In this document: positions 8,777-18,500 of the stretch, one piece after another
Position numbering within the stretch: the stretch's first letter is position 1
How the letters are laid out: each line of letters begins with the position of its first letter
NCBI RefSeq assembly: GCF_007197755.1
Contig: NZ_CP041636.1
Coordinates: 1,090,001 to 1,154,000 of the forward strand
Reading direction: 5' to 3'
DNA length: 64,000 nucleotides
Source of the DNA: Ferrovibrio terrae
GTDB lineage: Bacteria > Pseudomonadota > Alphaproteobacteria > Ferrovibrionales > Ferrovibrionaceae
Translations under genes and position numbers: made by a program
The notes under the pieces: generated by a model
What the model saw: the letters and a program-made list of their open reading frames with translations, nothing else
What the model was told of the DNA's origin: nothing
Database searches by the model: none

Positions 8777-9415
8777 ATGCTGCAGCTCGACCATATCACC
8801 GTCATTACCCCCAGCCTGGCCGAGGGCGTGGCGCATGTGCGCAGCTGTCTCGGCATCGACGTGCCGTTCGGCCGCGCGCATCCGGATATGGGCACCCACA
8901 ACCACCTGCTTCGGCTCGGCGAGAGCGTCTATCTGGAGATCATCGCCGTGAACGCGGACGCGCCGCGGCCCGATCGCGCGCGCTGGTTCGGCCTGGATGA
9001 TCAGGCGGACGTGCGTGCCGACTGGGACAGCGGCCGGCGCCTGCGCGGCTGGGTGGCACGCACGAACGATATCGATGCCGTGCTGGCAGGACATGAGACT
9101 GTGCTGGGCCGCAAGGTGGCGTTCACCAGCGCCAATGGCAGCTTCTGCTTCGCGATTCCCGAGGATGGATCGCTGCCGCTGGAGGGCGCGGCGCCATCGG
9201 TGATCGACCGGCTGGGCAAGCCACCCTCGGTTGCCGCCATGGCCGATGCGGGCGCGCGGCTGCAATCGGTGATGCTGGAACATCCCGAGCCGGCACGCGT
9301 CATCGCGCTGTATCGCAGCCTCGGCATTGCCGATCCGCCGGTTGTCGTCTCGGGCGAGCGCCTGCGCTATCGCGCGCTGATCAAGACGCCGAACGGACTG
9401 CGCGAACTGACCTGA
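8777..9415 (+). CDS. VOC-fold protein of the Glyoxalase-like (Glyoxalase_3) type
   Basis: 212 residues from the ATG at 8777. A longer frame to 8636 exists, but its first 47 residues do not resemble the family. It begins MLQLDHITVITPSLAEGVAHV, the first beta-alpha unit of the vicinal-oxygen-chelate fold, with NHLLRLGESVYLEIIAV as the metal-ligand strand (Glu). Substrate unknown. It lies between the GAF kinase and the SIMPL gene and is the only plus-strand gene in this section. Confidence 0.85.
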   Translation: MLQLDHITVITPSLAEGVAHVRSCLGIDVPFGRAHPDMGTHNHLLRLGESVYLEIIAVNADAPRPDRARWFGLDDQADVRADWDSGRRLRGWVARTNDIDAVLAGHETVLGRKVAFTSANGSFCFAIPEDGSLPLEGAAPSVIDRLGKPPSVAAMADAGARLQSVMLEHPEPARVIALYRSLGIADPPVVVSGERLRYRALIKTPNGLRELT

Positions 9416-9418
9416 GTC

Positions 9419-10165
9419 TCAGCGACGACGCAGAATGGCTTCGCCATCCACCGTCACGCTGATGGTCTGCTCGCCTGCCGCCGCCACCGGCGGCGCGGCT
9501 TCGGCACGGGCCGACATGGCCATGGCCTTCATCATCACCGGACGCGCGATCATGCCGCCATTCAGGCCGACACGGGCCCAGCCCTCGAAGCGCATGTCGA
9601 GCGCGGCCGCCGCTTTCTCGGCGCGCGCCCCCAGACGCTGCAGCGCCTCGGCGAACATCTCATCCTGCTGGCCGCGCTGCTGCTCGCGCGACAGCGTGTA
9701 GCCCAGTTCCTGCAGCGCCAGACCTTCGGTCTGCAGCGCACCGACCGCCTCAAGCAGCTTGGCGTCGTCCTTCGCGGTGATGATCAGGCTCTGCTGCGCG
9801 CGCCACAGCGGCGCCGGCGGCTTGGCGCCGGCCGGCAGGCTCTGCGGTCGCTGCGGACTTTCCTGGTAGGTGTTGTAGCTGCCGGTTTCGACCTCGAGCC
9901 CGAGTGCCTTCACCCGGTTGAGCGCCCGGGTCATCGCGGCATTGACGCTGGACTGCGACGTGGCAGCCGACTCCGACGTCGCCTGCGCCATCAGGCGGGC
10001 ACGCATGGTGTCGGGGGTGACGTCGCGTTCGGCGCTTTCCGACAGCGTGAGCAGCGTGGCGTCATCGGGCAGCGTGCGCTGCACGGTTTGCGCTTTCGCG
10101 TTGTCGCAGGCGGCGACAGCGAACAGCATGAGGGCGAGAACGGGAAACGCGAGGCGGCGGGTCAT
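9419..10165 (-). CDS. SIMPL-domain (DUF541) lipoprotein
   Basis: 248 residues from the ATG at 10165. It has a signal peptide with lipobox VAAC (Cys20), then the SIMPL/DUF541 domain: LTLSESAERDVTPDTMRARLMAQATSESAA, ALGLEVETGSYNTYQ, a second half-repeat and the terminal strand TISVTVDGEAILRRR. Related proteins (BP26, YggE) are periplasmic or outer-membrane oligomers of uncertain role. A Met-rich stretch near 215-235 (MIARPVMMKAMAMSAR) is normal for this region of the family. It is a single gene, converging with the VOC gene 3 bp away. Confidence 0.9.
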   Translation of the reverse strand: MTRRLAFPVLALMLFAVAACDNAKAQTVQRTLPDDATLLTLSESAERDVTPDTMRARLMAQATSESAATSQSSVNAAMTRALNRVKALGLEVETGSYNTYQESPQRPQSLPAGAKPPAPLWRAQQSLIITAKDDAKLLEAVGALQTEGLALQELGYTLSREQQRGQQDEMFAEALQRLGARAEKAAAALDMRFEGWARVGLNGGMIARPVMMKAMAMSARAEAAPPVAAAGEQTISVTVDGEAILRRR

Positions 10166-10237
10166 GGCGTGAACTCCGGATCTTATCGTTGTCCGGATAT
10201 GATACGCCAATCTTGGCGGTTTTGCGGCAGGCGGCGA

Positions 10238-10633
10238 TCAGCCGGCCAGAAGCGGCCGCATACGATCCTTGGCATGGAAATACTTGCGCGCATAGGCCAC
10301 CACCTGGCCGTCTGTCGGATGGTCCACGGTCTCGACGCCCAGGATACGCGGCTCCAGTCCCGGATGCGCCTTGATCGCATGGCGGAAGAGTTCCGTCTTC
10401 GCCGCACCCGGCCCCAGCAGCAGGATCTCCCCGGCCGCCTCAAGGGCCTTTACGATCTCCTCGAAGAAAGCGACATCCGCCGGTTCGCGGCCTGAGCCCA
10501 CGACGGAACTGGCTTTGTGATGCAGGTGATGCTTGTGACCATGCACCGTCATCTTCTCGGCCGAGTCTCGGTCGAAATGGAAAATGCGGGCTTCGGCATG
10601 GTCCAGCCAGACCACGGCGTGATAATGCGACAT
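10238..10633 (-). CDS. eRF1 domain-3-like ('host attachment/translational machinery') protein
   Basis: 131 residues. The start MSHYHAVVWLDHAEARIFHFD and the His-rich segment (HGHKHHLHHKAS), then FFEEIVKALEAAGEILLLGPGAAKTELFRHA, match the small bacterial family related to eRF1/Pelota domain 3. The biochemical role is not established. AAGGAG lies 6 bases before the ATG. A perfect FNR/FixK-type dyad lies about 55-65 bp upstream (10686-10699), so expression probably rises when oxygen falls. No near neighbour shares its strand and spacing, so it is likely a single-gene unit. Confidence 0.8.
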   Translation of the reverse strand: MSHYHAVVWLDHAEARIFHFDRDSAEKMTVHGHKHHLHHKASSVVGSGREPADVAFFEEIVKALEAAGEILLLGPGAAKTELFRHAIKAHPGLEPRILGVETVDHPTDGQVVAYARKYFHAKDRMRPLLAG

Positions 10634-10685
10634 TCCGGTCTCCTTGTTTTACCAGGGCAGACTAGACCGGTCGGCAGCGATCGCC

Positions 10686-10699
10686 TTGACGCAGGTCAA
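10686..10699 (-). promoter_or_regulatory. FNR/FixK-type binding site upstream of the eRF1-like gene
   Basis: TTGAC GCAG GTCAA is a perfect dyad matching the TTGAN6TCAA core of the CRP-FNR family (FnrL, FixK, Dnr). It is 53-66 bases upstream of the ATG at 10633, a good place for a class II site. It lies in the gap just past the stop of the phosphatase gene. Confidence 0.6.
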
Positions 10700-10708
10700 A
10701 AGAATGGG

Positions 10709-11140
10709 TCAGTGCCTTGCGAAACGCTCGCGGATTTTCTTGTTCAGAAAGTCGCGCACCTCGCGGTAGGCGGCCAGCCGCTGTTCCCGGGTGCCCTCCA
10801 CGATGGTGGGGTCGAAGGTGTTCCAGAATTCGACGTCGCAGGCCATGGTGCGGGTCATGTCGACAGCGGTGTGCTGCGCCTCGGGCGACAGCGAGATGAT
10901 CAGGTCGAACGAACTGTCTTCCAGGTCCTCGAAATTCTTCGAGCGGTGTTTGCTGATGTCGAGTCCGATCTCGTCCATCACCTCAACGGCCAGCGGATCG
11001 ACCTTTTCCTTGCGCACGCCGGCTGAGTCGACGAAGACCTGCTTGGGATACAGCGCCTTGAGGATGCCCTCGGCCATCGGGGACCGGACGCTGTTCATGG
11101 TGCAACAGAACAGCACGCTACCGGGAAGCCGAGAGTCCAT
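10709..11140 (-). CDS. Low-molecular-weight protein tyrosine phosphatase / ArsC-like family protein
   Basis: 143 residues. The phosphate loop CTMNSVRSPMAEG (about 13-25, C-X5-R-S) is at the N-terminus, followed by VDSAGV and SKNFEDLEDSSFDLIISLSPEA. The expected general acid Asp is in the WNTFDPT segment (D-P motif). It removes phosphate from protein Tyr or related substrates; an arsenate reductase role is less likely because the paired Cys residues are not evident. It follows UPF0262 by 3 bp and ends the murA-his operon, as in many alphaproteobacteria. Confidence 0.88.
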   Translation of the reverse strand: MDSRLPGSVLFCCTMNSVRSPMAEGILKALYPKQVFVDSAGVRKEKVDPLAVEVMDEIGLDISKHRSKNFEDLEDSSFDLIISLSPEAQHTAVDMTRTMACDVEFWNTFDPTIVEGTREQRLAAYREVRDFLNKKIRERFARH

Positions 11141-11143
11141 GGC

Positions 11144-11635
11144 TTACCGGATATGCAGGACGCAGATGACGGTGAACAGGCGGCGTGCCGTATCGAAATC
11201 GCAGTCGATCTTGCCCTTCAGCCGTTCGCGCAGCAATTCGGAGCCTTCGTTGTGGATGCCGCGCCGGGCCATGTCGATGGTTTCGATCTGCGACGGCGAA
11301 GAGCGCTTGATCGCCTGGTAATAGCTGTCGCAGATCTCGAAATAGTCCTTCACGATCTTGCGGAAGGGCGACAGCGCCAGAATGATCTTGCCAAGCGGGG
11401 CTGCTGCCTCGTCGCTGATATCGAAGACCAGCCGGTTGTCGGCGATGCCGATCGAAAGCTGGAACGGCCCCTGCGTGTCGTGCGCGCCGACCGGCGAGAA
11501 GCTGTTCTGCTCGATCAGGTCGAACATCGCGACCTTCAGCTCATGTTCGATATCGGCCGAGCGGCGCACCACCGTGCGCTCATCGAGCTGTACGTCGATG
11601 AGGCGGTGGCAATCCGGCAGCGCTCGCTCGGTCAT
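11144..11635 (-). CDS. UPF0262 family protein
   Basis: 163 residues. RLIDVQLDERTVVRRSADIEHELKVAMFDL, DTQGPFQLSIGIADNRLVFDI and FRKIVKDYFEICDSYYQAI are the conserved blocks of UPF0262. The family is almost confined to Alphaproteobacteria and has no proven function. Its ATG overlaps the hisD stop by 4 bases (ATGA), indicating translational coupling. Confidence 0.92.
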   Translation of the reverse strand: MTERALPDCHRLIDVQLDERTVVRRSADIEHELKVAMFDLIEQNSFSPVGAHDTQGPFQLSIGIADNRLVFDISDEAAAPLGKIILALSPFRKIVKDYFEICDSYYQAIKRSSPSQIETIDMARRGIHNEGSELLRERLKGKIDCDFDTARRLFTVICVLHIR

Positions 11636-12933
11636 ACGGCTCCTCTGGGCAGCCTGATCGACACCGATAGTGCATGGCCCTGCAGGCCTTCGGCATTGGC
11701 CAGTGCGACCGCGGCCGGGCCGATCTTCTGCAGTGAGGCCTCGTCACACTGGACCAGCGTCGTGCGCTTCATGAAATCGAGCAGGTTCAGCCCCGAGGCG
11801 AACCGTGCCGCCCCCGCCGTGGGCAGCACATGGTTCGGACCCGCGACATAATCGCCGATCGCTTCCGGCGTGTGACGGCCGAGGAAGATGGCGCCGGCAT
11901 GGCGCACCTTGTTCGCCAGTGCCTGCGGATCGTCGATGGCGAGTTCGAGATGCTCGGGCGCGATGGCATCCACGAGCGGCGCTGCATCCGACAGCTGCCC
12001 GACTGTGATCAGCGCGCCGAACTTTTCCCACGACGGCGTGGCGATATTGCTGCGCGGCATCGTCGAGAGCTGCTGGCGCACGGCGGCGCCGACTTTCTCG
12101 GCAAAGGCAGCATCATCGGTGATCAGCACCGACTGCGCCACTTCGTCATGCTCGGCCTGGGAGAGCAGATCGGCAGCGATCCAGGCCGGATCGTTCTTGT
12201 TGTCGGCGACCACGAGAATCTCGGACGGGCCGGCCGGGTTGTCGATGCCGACATGACCGAAGACCAGGCGTTTCGCCGTGACGACGAAGCTGTTGCCCGG
12301 ACCGGTGATCTTGTCGACGGCGGGGATACTGTCGGTGCCATAGGCCAGCGCCGCCACGGCCTGCGCGCCACCGACACGATAGACTTCCGTCACGCCCGCG
12401 AGTTTCAGCGCCGCCATCACCAGCGGGTTGAGTTCGCCGTTCGGCGTCGGCAGCGTGACGACGACGCGGCGCACACCGGCCACCACCGCCGGCAGCGCAT
12501 TCATCAGCACCGACGAGGGATAGGCCGCCTTGCCGCCGGGCACGTAAAGCCCCACGGCATCCAGCGGCGTCCAGCGATGGCCGAGCTTCACGCCCTGTGC
12601 GTCGGTGTAGAAATCATCCGACGGCCGTTGCCGCGCATGGAAATCGCGGATGCGGGCGGCGGCAGTTTCGAGCGCGGCAAGGGTCTGTGGGTCGACCTGC
12701 GTGGCCGCCGTATCAATCTCGGACTGCGAGATGCGCAGGCCGAGTGTCGCGGAATCGACATGATCGAACTTCGCGTTCAGCTCATGCAGCGCCGCATCGC
12801 CGCGCTTGCGCACATCGGCAATGATCTGGGCCACGACAGTCGAGACATCGGCCTCGGCGTCGCGCTTGGCCTTCACCATCGCGTTGAAGCGGGCGGTGAA
12901 GTCCTTGTCAGAGGCGTTGAGCGAGACAGGCAT
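11632..12933 (-). CDS. hisD: Histidinol dehydrogenase
   Basis: 433 residues from the ATG at 12933, which overlaps the hisG stop (ATGA). The frame is open further upstream inside hisG, but homology begins at [12 protein letters not shown]. Key segments are YVPGGKAAYPSSVLMNALPA, KITGPGNSFVVTAKRLVFG, the zinc-binding SQAEHDEVAQSVL, and the catalytic Glu-His pair in AIAPEHLEL. It makes the last two NAD-dependent oxidations from L-histidinol to histidine. It sits between hisG and UPF0262 in one operon. Confidence 0.97.
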   Translation of the reverse strand: MPVSLNASDKDFTARFNAMVKAKRDAEADVSTVVAQIIADVRKRGDAALHELNAKFDHVDSATLGLRISQSEIDTAATQVDPQTLAALETAAARIRDFHARQRPSDDFYTDAQGVKLGHRWTPLDAVGLYVPGGKAAYPSSVLMNALPAVVAGVRRVVVTLPTPNGELNPLVMAALKLAGVTEVYRVGGAQAVAALAYGTDSIPAVDKITGPGNSFVVTAKRLVFGHVGIDNPAGPSEILVVADNKNDPAWIAADLLSQAEHDEVAQSVLITDDAAFAEKVGAAVRQQLSTMPRSNIATPSWEKFGALITVGQLSDAAPLVDAIAPEHLELAIDDPQALANKVRHAGAIFLGRHTPEAIGDYVAGPNHVLPTAGAARFASGLNLLDFMKRTTLVQCDEASLQKIGPAAVALANAEGLQGHALSVSIRLPRGAV

Positions 12934-13637
12934 CAGCCGGCCGCCTTCTTTGCGCCGGCCTTGGCGGCGGTCGCAGCTTCCACGGCGGCGGTGAACTTCT
13001 CGAGCCAGCCGCCGACCTGGATCGGACGCGTCTTGAGCGCCGCGCGGTTGACCACCAGCCGCGACGTGACCTGCGCGATCACTTCGACTTCGACCAGGCC
13101 GTTGGCCTTGAGCGTCGCGCCGGTCGAGACCAGATCGACGATGCGGCGGCACAGGCCGAGCGTCGGCGCCAGTTCCATCGCGCCGTTCAGCTTGATGCAT
13201 TCGGCCTGCACGCCACGCGCGGCGAAATAGGTCTGCGTCACATGCGGATATTTGGTGGCGACGCGCACATGGCTCCAGCGCTTCGGATCGTCGGACGCCG
13301 AGAGCGAGGCCGGTTCCGCCACCGACAGCCGGCAATGCCCGATATCGAGATCGAGTGGCGCGTAGATTTCCGGGAAATCGAATTCCATCAGCACATCGTT
13401 GCCGCAAACACCGAGCTGTGCGGCGCCGAAGGCCACGAAAGTGGCGACGTCGAAGCTGCGCACGCGGATCAGTTCGATATCGGGCTGGCTGGTGGCGAAA
13501 CGCAGCTTGCGGCTGTTGTCGTCGGAGAATTCCTTCTCGGGCTCGATGCCGGCGGCGAGCAGCAGCGGCATGACTTCCTTGAGGATGCGCCCCTTGGGCA
13601 GCGCCATCACCAGCTTGTTCGAATCAGAGACACTCAT
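12933..13637 (-). CDS. hisG: ATP phosphoribosyltransferase, short form
   Basis: 234 residues: the short HisG type lacking the C-terminal regulatory domain. Visible motifs are [29 protein letters not shown] and the PRPP-binding loop around [17 protein letters not shown]. It catalyses the first committed step of histidine synthesis. Short HisG needs the HisRS-like HisZ subunit for activity, and no hisZ is in the window. An Ala/Lys-rich extension ([18 protein letters not shown]) ends the protein. The ATG overlaps the DUF2948 stop by 4 bases. Confidence 0.97.
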   Translation of the reverse strand: MSVSDSNKLVMALPKGRILKEVMPLLLAAGIEPEKEFSDDNSRKLRFATSQPDIELIRVRSFDVATFVAFGAAQLGVCGNDVLMEFDFPEIYAPLDLDIGHCRLSVAEPASLSASDDPKRWSHVRVATKYPHVTQTYFAARGVQAECIKLNGAMELAPTLGLCRRIVDLVSTGATLKANGLVEVEVIAQVTSRLVVNRAALKTRPIQVGGWLEKFTAAVEAATAAKAGAKKAAG

Positions 13638-14125
13638 GACACTTCCTTATGCTTGGGCACACGACGCACCGGATAGGGTTGCCCCAGATCCTGCATCTGT
13701 GCGTCCACGCATTCGACTTCAAGCCGGACGGCACCGCCGCCGGCAAATACCAGAGTGAGGACCGCCGCCGGTTCTTCGCCATGCGGTTCCGCGATGATCG
13801 AGAGCAGTTCGAGCGATGCTTTCGTATTGTCGCGGTCGATGCCGCTGCTCTGCACTTTCAGCACACCGTCGAAATGCAGGCCGGCCGGCACGCGCACATG
13901 CGGCATGGCGCGCACCAGCTTGCCGCGCGCATCGACGCGGTTCTCGTCTTCCCAGCGGAAACGGTTGAGCAGCATGGCAAAGCGGCGCTGCTGCGGCTGC
14001 CAGGCCATGTCGGCGGCGCGAAGCGTCGCATCCTGCAGGCAGGCCGCCAGCACGGTCACATCCTCCGCATCCTCTGCGCGCAGGCGCAGGGGCGGAAAAC
14101 GTGGCGTCTTGCGGCGCTCGTCCAT
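13634..14125 (-). CDS. DUF2948 family protein
   Basis: 163 residues. [45 protein letters not shown] is the typical DUF2948 start, and the family is found almost only between murA and hisG/hisD in Alphaproteobacteria, as here. Function unknown. It starts 1 base after the murA stop and overlaps hisG, so it is tightly coupled to both cell-wall and histidine genes. Confidence 0.9.
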   Translation of the reverse strand: MDERRKTPRFPPLRLRAEDAEDVTVLAACLQDATLRAADMAWQPQQRRFAMLLNRFRWEDENRVDARGKLVRAMPHVRVPAGLHFDGVLKVQSSGIDRDNTKASLELLSIIAEPHGEEPAAVLTLVFAGGGAVRLEVECVDAQMQDLGQPYPVRRVPKHKEVS

Positions 14126-14126
14126 C

Positions 14127-15407
14127 TCAGTCCTTCAGTCTTTCGATATCCGCGCCACAGGCCGACAGCTTGTCTTCCAGCCGCTCGTAGCCGCGATCGA
14201 GGTGATAGACGCGGTTGATCACGGTTTCACCTTCGGCCGCCAGGCCGGCGAGAACGAGAGACACAGACGCGCGCAGATCGGTGGCCATCACCGGCGCGCC
14301 GGTCAGCTTGGGCACGCCGCGCACCAGCGCCGACGAGCCATGCACCACGATATTCGCTCCCATGCGCGCCAGTTCCGGCACATGCATGAAGCGGTTCTCG
14401 AAGATCGTCTCGGTGATCATCGAAGCGCCATCGGCCACCGCCATCAACGACATCATCTGCGCCTGCATATCGGTCGGGAATCCCGGATAGGGCGCAGTGA
14501 GGAAATCGACGCCTTTCAGACGCGAACCGTTGCGCGCGATCGAGATGCCGCGCGTGGTCTGGCCAATCTCGCAGCCGGCTTCCACCAGCTTCTCGGCCAC
14601 GGCCTCGATCAGGTCGAGCCGTGCACCGGTCAGTTCCACCTTGCCGCCGCAGATCGCGACGGCCGCCAGATACGTGCCGATCTCGATACGATCCGGCACG
14701 ATCTTGTGCGTCGCGCCACGTAAGGATGGTTTGCCGTGGATGGTGAGATGTTCGCTGCCGATGCCGTCGATCATCGCACCCATGGCGACGAGGCACTGCA
14801 CGAGATCGCTGATCTCGGGTTCGCGCGCGGCATTCTCCAGCACGGTGGTGCCGTCGGCCAGCGCCGCGGCCATCAGCAGGTTTTCAGTGGCGCCGACCGA
14901 GACCTGCGGGAAGCGGATCACGGCTCCCTTTAGGCCCTGCTTCGCCCTGGCCTTGATATAGCCGTTCTCGACATTGATCTCGGCGCCCATCGCCTTGAGA
15001 CCCATGATATGCAGATCGACTGGCCGCGTGCCGATGGCGCAGCCACCCGGCAGCGAGACTTCGGCTTCGCCGAAGCGCGCCAGCAGGGGGCCCAGCACGA
15101 GCACGCTTGCGCGCATCTTGCGGACGAGATCGTAGGGCGCCAGCGTCGAGGTGATCTTGCCGGCATTGAGATGGATGGTGCGGCCCTCGGGCGTGCCATT
15201 GCCGCCGTCCATCGAGACATCCACGCCATGCTGCTGCAGCAGATGCGCCATGGTGGCGATATCAGCCAGGTGCGGCACATTGGAGAGCGTCAGCGTCTCC
15301 TCGCTCAGCAGGCTGGCCGCCATCAGCGGCAGGGCCGCGTTCTTGGCGCCGCCGATGCCAATGCTGCCTTCGAGCGGCTTGCCGCCACGCAACCGGATTC
15401 TATCCAT
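14127..15407 (-). CDS. murA: UDP-N-acetylglucosamine 1-carboxyvinyltransferase
   Basis: 426 residues, the usual MurA length. The N-terminal [16 protein letters not shown] binds UDP-GlcNAc, and the fosfomycin-target Cys123 lies in [15 protein letters not shown]. The enzyme transfers enolpyruvate from PEP to UDP-GlcNAc, the first committed step of peptidoglycan synthesis, in the cytosol. It heads the minus-strand operon that continues to the phosphatase at 10709. The Cys predicts fosfomycin sensitivity at target level. Confidence 0.97.
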   Translation of the reverse strand: MDRIRLRGGKPLEGSIGIGGAKNAALPLMAASLLSEETLTLSNVPHLADIATMAHLLQQHGVDVSMDGGNGTPEGRTIHLNAGKITSTLAPYDLVRKMRASVLVLGPLLARFGEAEVSLPGGCAIGTRPVDLHIMGLKAMGAEINVENGYIKARAKQGLKGAVIRFPQVSVGATENLLMAAALADGTTVLENAAREPEISDLVQCLVAMGAMIDGIGSEHLTIHGKPSLRGATHKIVPDRIEIGTYLAAVAICGGKVELTGARLDLIEAVAEKLVEAGCEIGQTTRGISIARNGSRLKGVDFLTAPYPGFPTDMQAQMMSLMAVADGASMITETIFENRFMHVPELARMGANIVVHGSSALVRGVPKLTGAPVMATDLRASVSLVLAGLAAEGETVINRVYHLDRGYERLEDKLSACGADIERLKD

Positions 15408-15486
15408 AACGCATTGATTCCAAAGAACTACCGGCTAAAATCGCCGGTCAGGGATAAATAGGGCACCGCTTGTCTAGCGCAAAGGG

Positions 15487-15557
15487 GGCTGAATCGCCAG
15501 TGCGGCGCGATTTCAGCCGCAGACTGTGGCGAGGACAGGGCGGCGGCAGCGCCGCCG
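15487..15557 (-). terminator. Two hairpins past the RTX protease gene
   Basis: Just beyond the protease stop are a 7-bp stem (CGGCGGC/GCCGCCG, 15541-15557) and an 11-bp stem with one bulge (GGCTGAATCGC / GCGATTTCAGCC, 15487-15518). Neither has a T-run, so they could be a Rho-aided end or mRNA-stabilising structures. Confidence 0.4.
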
Positions 15558-15559
15558 GG

Positions 15560-18500
15560 TCAGTAGTTCTGCCAGGCCGCGGCGAGGACACCGTCGAGCG
15601 CGGTATGGTCGGCGGTGCTCAGGGTCAGCGTGGCCGGCACGGTGGCGGAATAGGCGGCCATGGCAGTGACGAGCGCATCGATATTGGCGGCCAACAATTC
15701 CTGTGTGCCCTCCGTGGTGCGGATCGCATCGACCTGACGGGTGGGATCGCTGTACCAGCTGGTCAGGGTGACCTGGCTGGAGGCTTCGCCGATCACGTTG
15801 ATCACCAGATCGTTGCCGACATGGCGGAACCACAGCTGGTCGAAGGCCACGCCGGTCTCGAACAGCACGCGGTCGGTGGTGCCGGCGCCATCCGAAATGC
15901 CGCTCTGGCTCACCGTATCGAGACCGTCACCACGGGCGAATTGATAAGTGTCGCTGCCTGCGCCGCCATCCAGTGTGTCGTTGCCGGTGCCGCCATCCAG
16001 CGTGTCGTTGCCAGTCGCCGTAGCAGCCGCGCCAGTCGTCGGGGTGTAGCTGCCAGCGACAGCACCGGGTTCAAGCTGCGCGCCCCAGGCATAGAGACTG
16101 CCAGTCACGTTCACCGACAGGTCAGCCCCCACCAGCGCCATGCGGATCTGGCCCGAGGTGGCCGGGTCGATGTTGGTCAGCGTGCCGCTGATGCGGAACC
16201 AGCCATTGGCCAGCGCTTCCACGCCCGCCACCAGGTTGCCCGCCGCGCCGCCCGCCGTGCGCACCGTGCCATTGGCGAAATTCAGCACCACGTAAGAATC
16301 CTGGTTCACCGAACCGGGCATGAAGATCTGCATCCAGGCTTCTGCCGCCGTGCCCTGCTTCAGGTAGACCGACGCCGTGATCCTGTCATTCTGCGCCACC
16401 GTATGGGCGACCTGCTGGTAGACCGTGTGGTTGCCGCCGGAGAAGCTCAGCAGGTCCGCCGTGGTTGTGCCGTCCGGCGCCGCCAGCGTATTGGCCGTGA
16501 TCGTCGCCTGCGCGCCGGCCGGGCCGCGCGCCCAGGCCGAGACATTCTCGAACCCGGCGCTCTGGCGCAGCAGATTCCACCCGCCGTCGCCCAGCAGCGT
16601 GTCGTTGCCGGCACCGCCGGAAAGCTGGTTGGCGCCCGCGCCGCCGGTCAGCGTGTCGGCAAAGGCCGAACCGGTCACATTCTCGATACCGCTCAGCACA
16701 TCGCCCGCGGCATCGCCGCCAGAAGACGTTCCGGTGGCGAGATTCACCGTCACGCCACTGGAGGAACCGGAATACGAGGCCGTGTCGGTGCCGATACCGC
16801 CTGTCAGCACATCCGCGCCCGCGCCACCGATCAGCGTGTCGTTGCCGGCACCGCCAATCAGCGTGTCGTTGCCGGCGCCACCATCGAGGATGTCATCACC
16901 GGCGCTGCTGGCCGTAACAGCCGCGCTGGCAGTCGGCGTATAAGTGCCGGCGACAGCACCGGGTTCAAGCTGCGCGCCCCAGGCATAGAGACTGCCAGTC
17001 ACGTTCACCGACAGGTCAGCCCCCACCAGCGCCATGCGGATCTGGCCCGAGGTGGCCGGGTCGATGTTGGTCAGCGTGCCGCTGATGCGGAACCAGCCAT
17101 TGGCCAGCGCTTCCACGCCCGCCACCAGGTTGCCCGCCGCGCCGCCCGCCGTGCGCACCGTGCCATTGGCGAAATTCAGCACCACGTAAGAATCCTGGTT
17201 CACCGAACCGGGCATGAAGATCTGCATCCAGGCTTCTGCCGCCGTGCCCTGCTTCAGGTAGACCGACGCCGTGATCCTGTCATTCTGCGCCACCGTATGG
17301 GCGACCTGCTGGTAGACCGTGTGGTTGCCGCCGGAGAAGCTCAGCAGGTCCGCCGTGGTTGTGCCGTCCGGCGCCGCCAGCGTATTGGCCGTGATCGTCG
17401 CCTGCGCGCCGGCCGGGCCGCGCGCCCAGGCCGAGACATTCTCGAACCCGGCGCTCTGGCGCAGCAGATTCCACCCGCCGTCGCCCAGCAGCGTGTCGTC
17501 ATCCCCACCGCCATTCAGCGTGTCGTTGTCGCCACCACCATTCAGCGTATCCGCACCGCTGGTGCCGGTGATCTGGTTGGCCAGCGCATTGCCAGTGCCG
17601 CTCAGGCCTGCCGCGCCGAGCAGCACCAGATTCTCGACATTGTTGCCCAGCACATAATTGAGCGACGACTGCACCGTATCGGTGCCGCCGCCTGCGGCCT
17701 CGCTCACGCTGTCGCCAACATTGTCGACCGTATAGGTGTCATCGCCAGTACCGCCCGTCATGCTGTCGGCACCAATACCACCGTCCAGGATGTCGTTGCC
17801 GGCGCCGCCATTCAGCGTGTCGTTTCCGGCACCGCCATTCAGCGTGTCGTCGCCAGTGGCCATGACAGCTGCGCCGGTGGTCGGCGTATAAGTGCCCGCG
17901 ACCGCACCGGGTTCAAGCTGCGCGCCCCAGGCATACAGGCTGCCGGTCACGTTCACCGCCAGGTCCGCTCCCACCAGCGCCACGCGGATCTGGCCCGAGG
18001 TCGCCGGATCGACGTTGGTCAGCGTGCCGCTGATGCGGAACCAGCCATTGGCCAGCGCTTCCACACCCGCCACCAGGTTGCCCGCCGCGCCGCCCGCCGT
18101 GCGCACCGTGCCATTGGCGAAGTTCAGCACCACGTAAGAATCCTGGTTCACCGAGCCCGGCATGAAGATCTGCATCCAGGCTTCCGCCGCCGTGCCCTGC
18201 TTCAGGTAGACCGACGCCGTGATCCTGTCGTTCTGCGCCACCGTATGGGCGACCTGCTGGTAGACCGTGTGGTTGCCGCCGGAGAAGCTCAGCAGGTCCG
18301 CCGTGGTTGTGCCGTCCGGCGCCGCCATCGCATTGGCCGTGATCGTCGCCTGCGCGCCGGCCGGGCCGCGCGCCCAGGCCGAAGTGTTCTCAAAGCCAGC
18401 ACTCGACAGCAGCAGGTTCGAGCCACCGTCACCCAGCAGTGTGTCGTTGCCGCCACCGCCATTCAGCGTGTCGTTGCCGCCACCGCCATTCAGCGTATCC

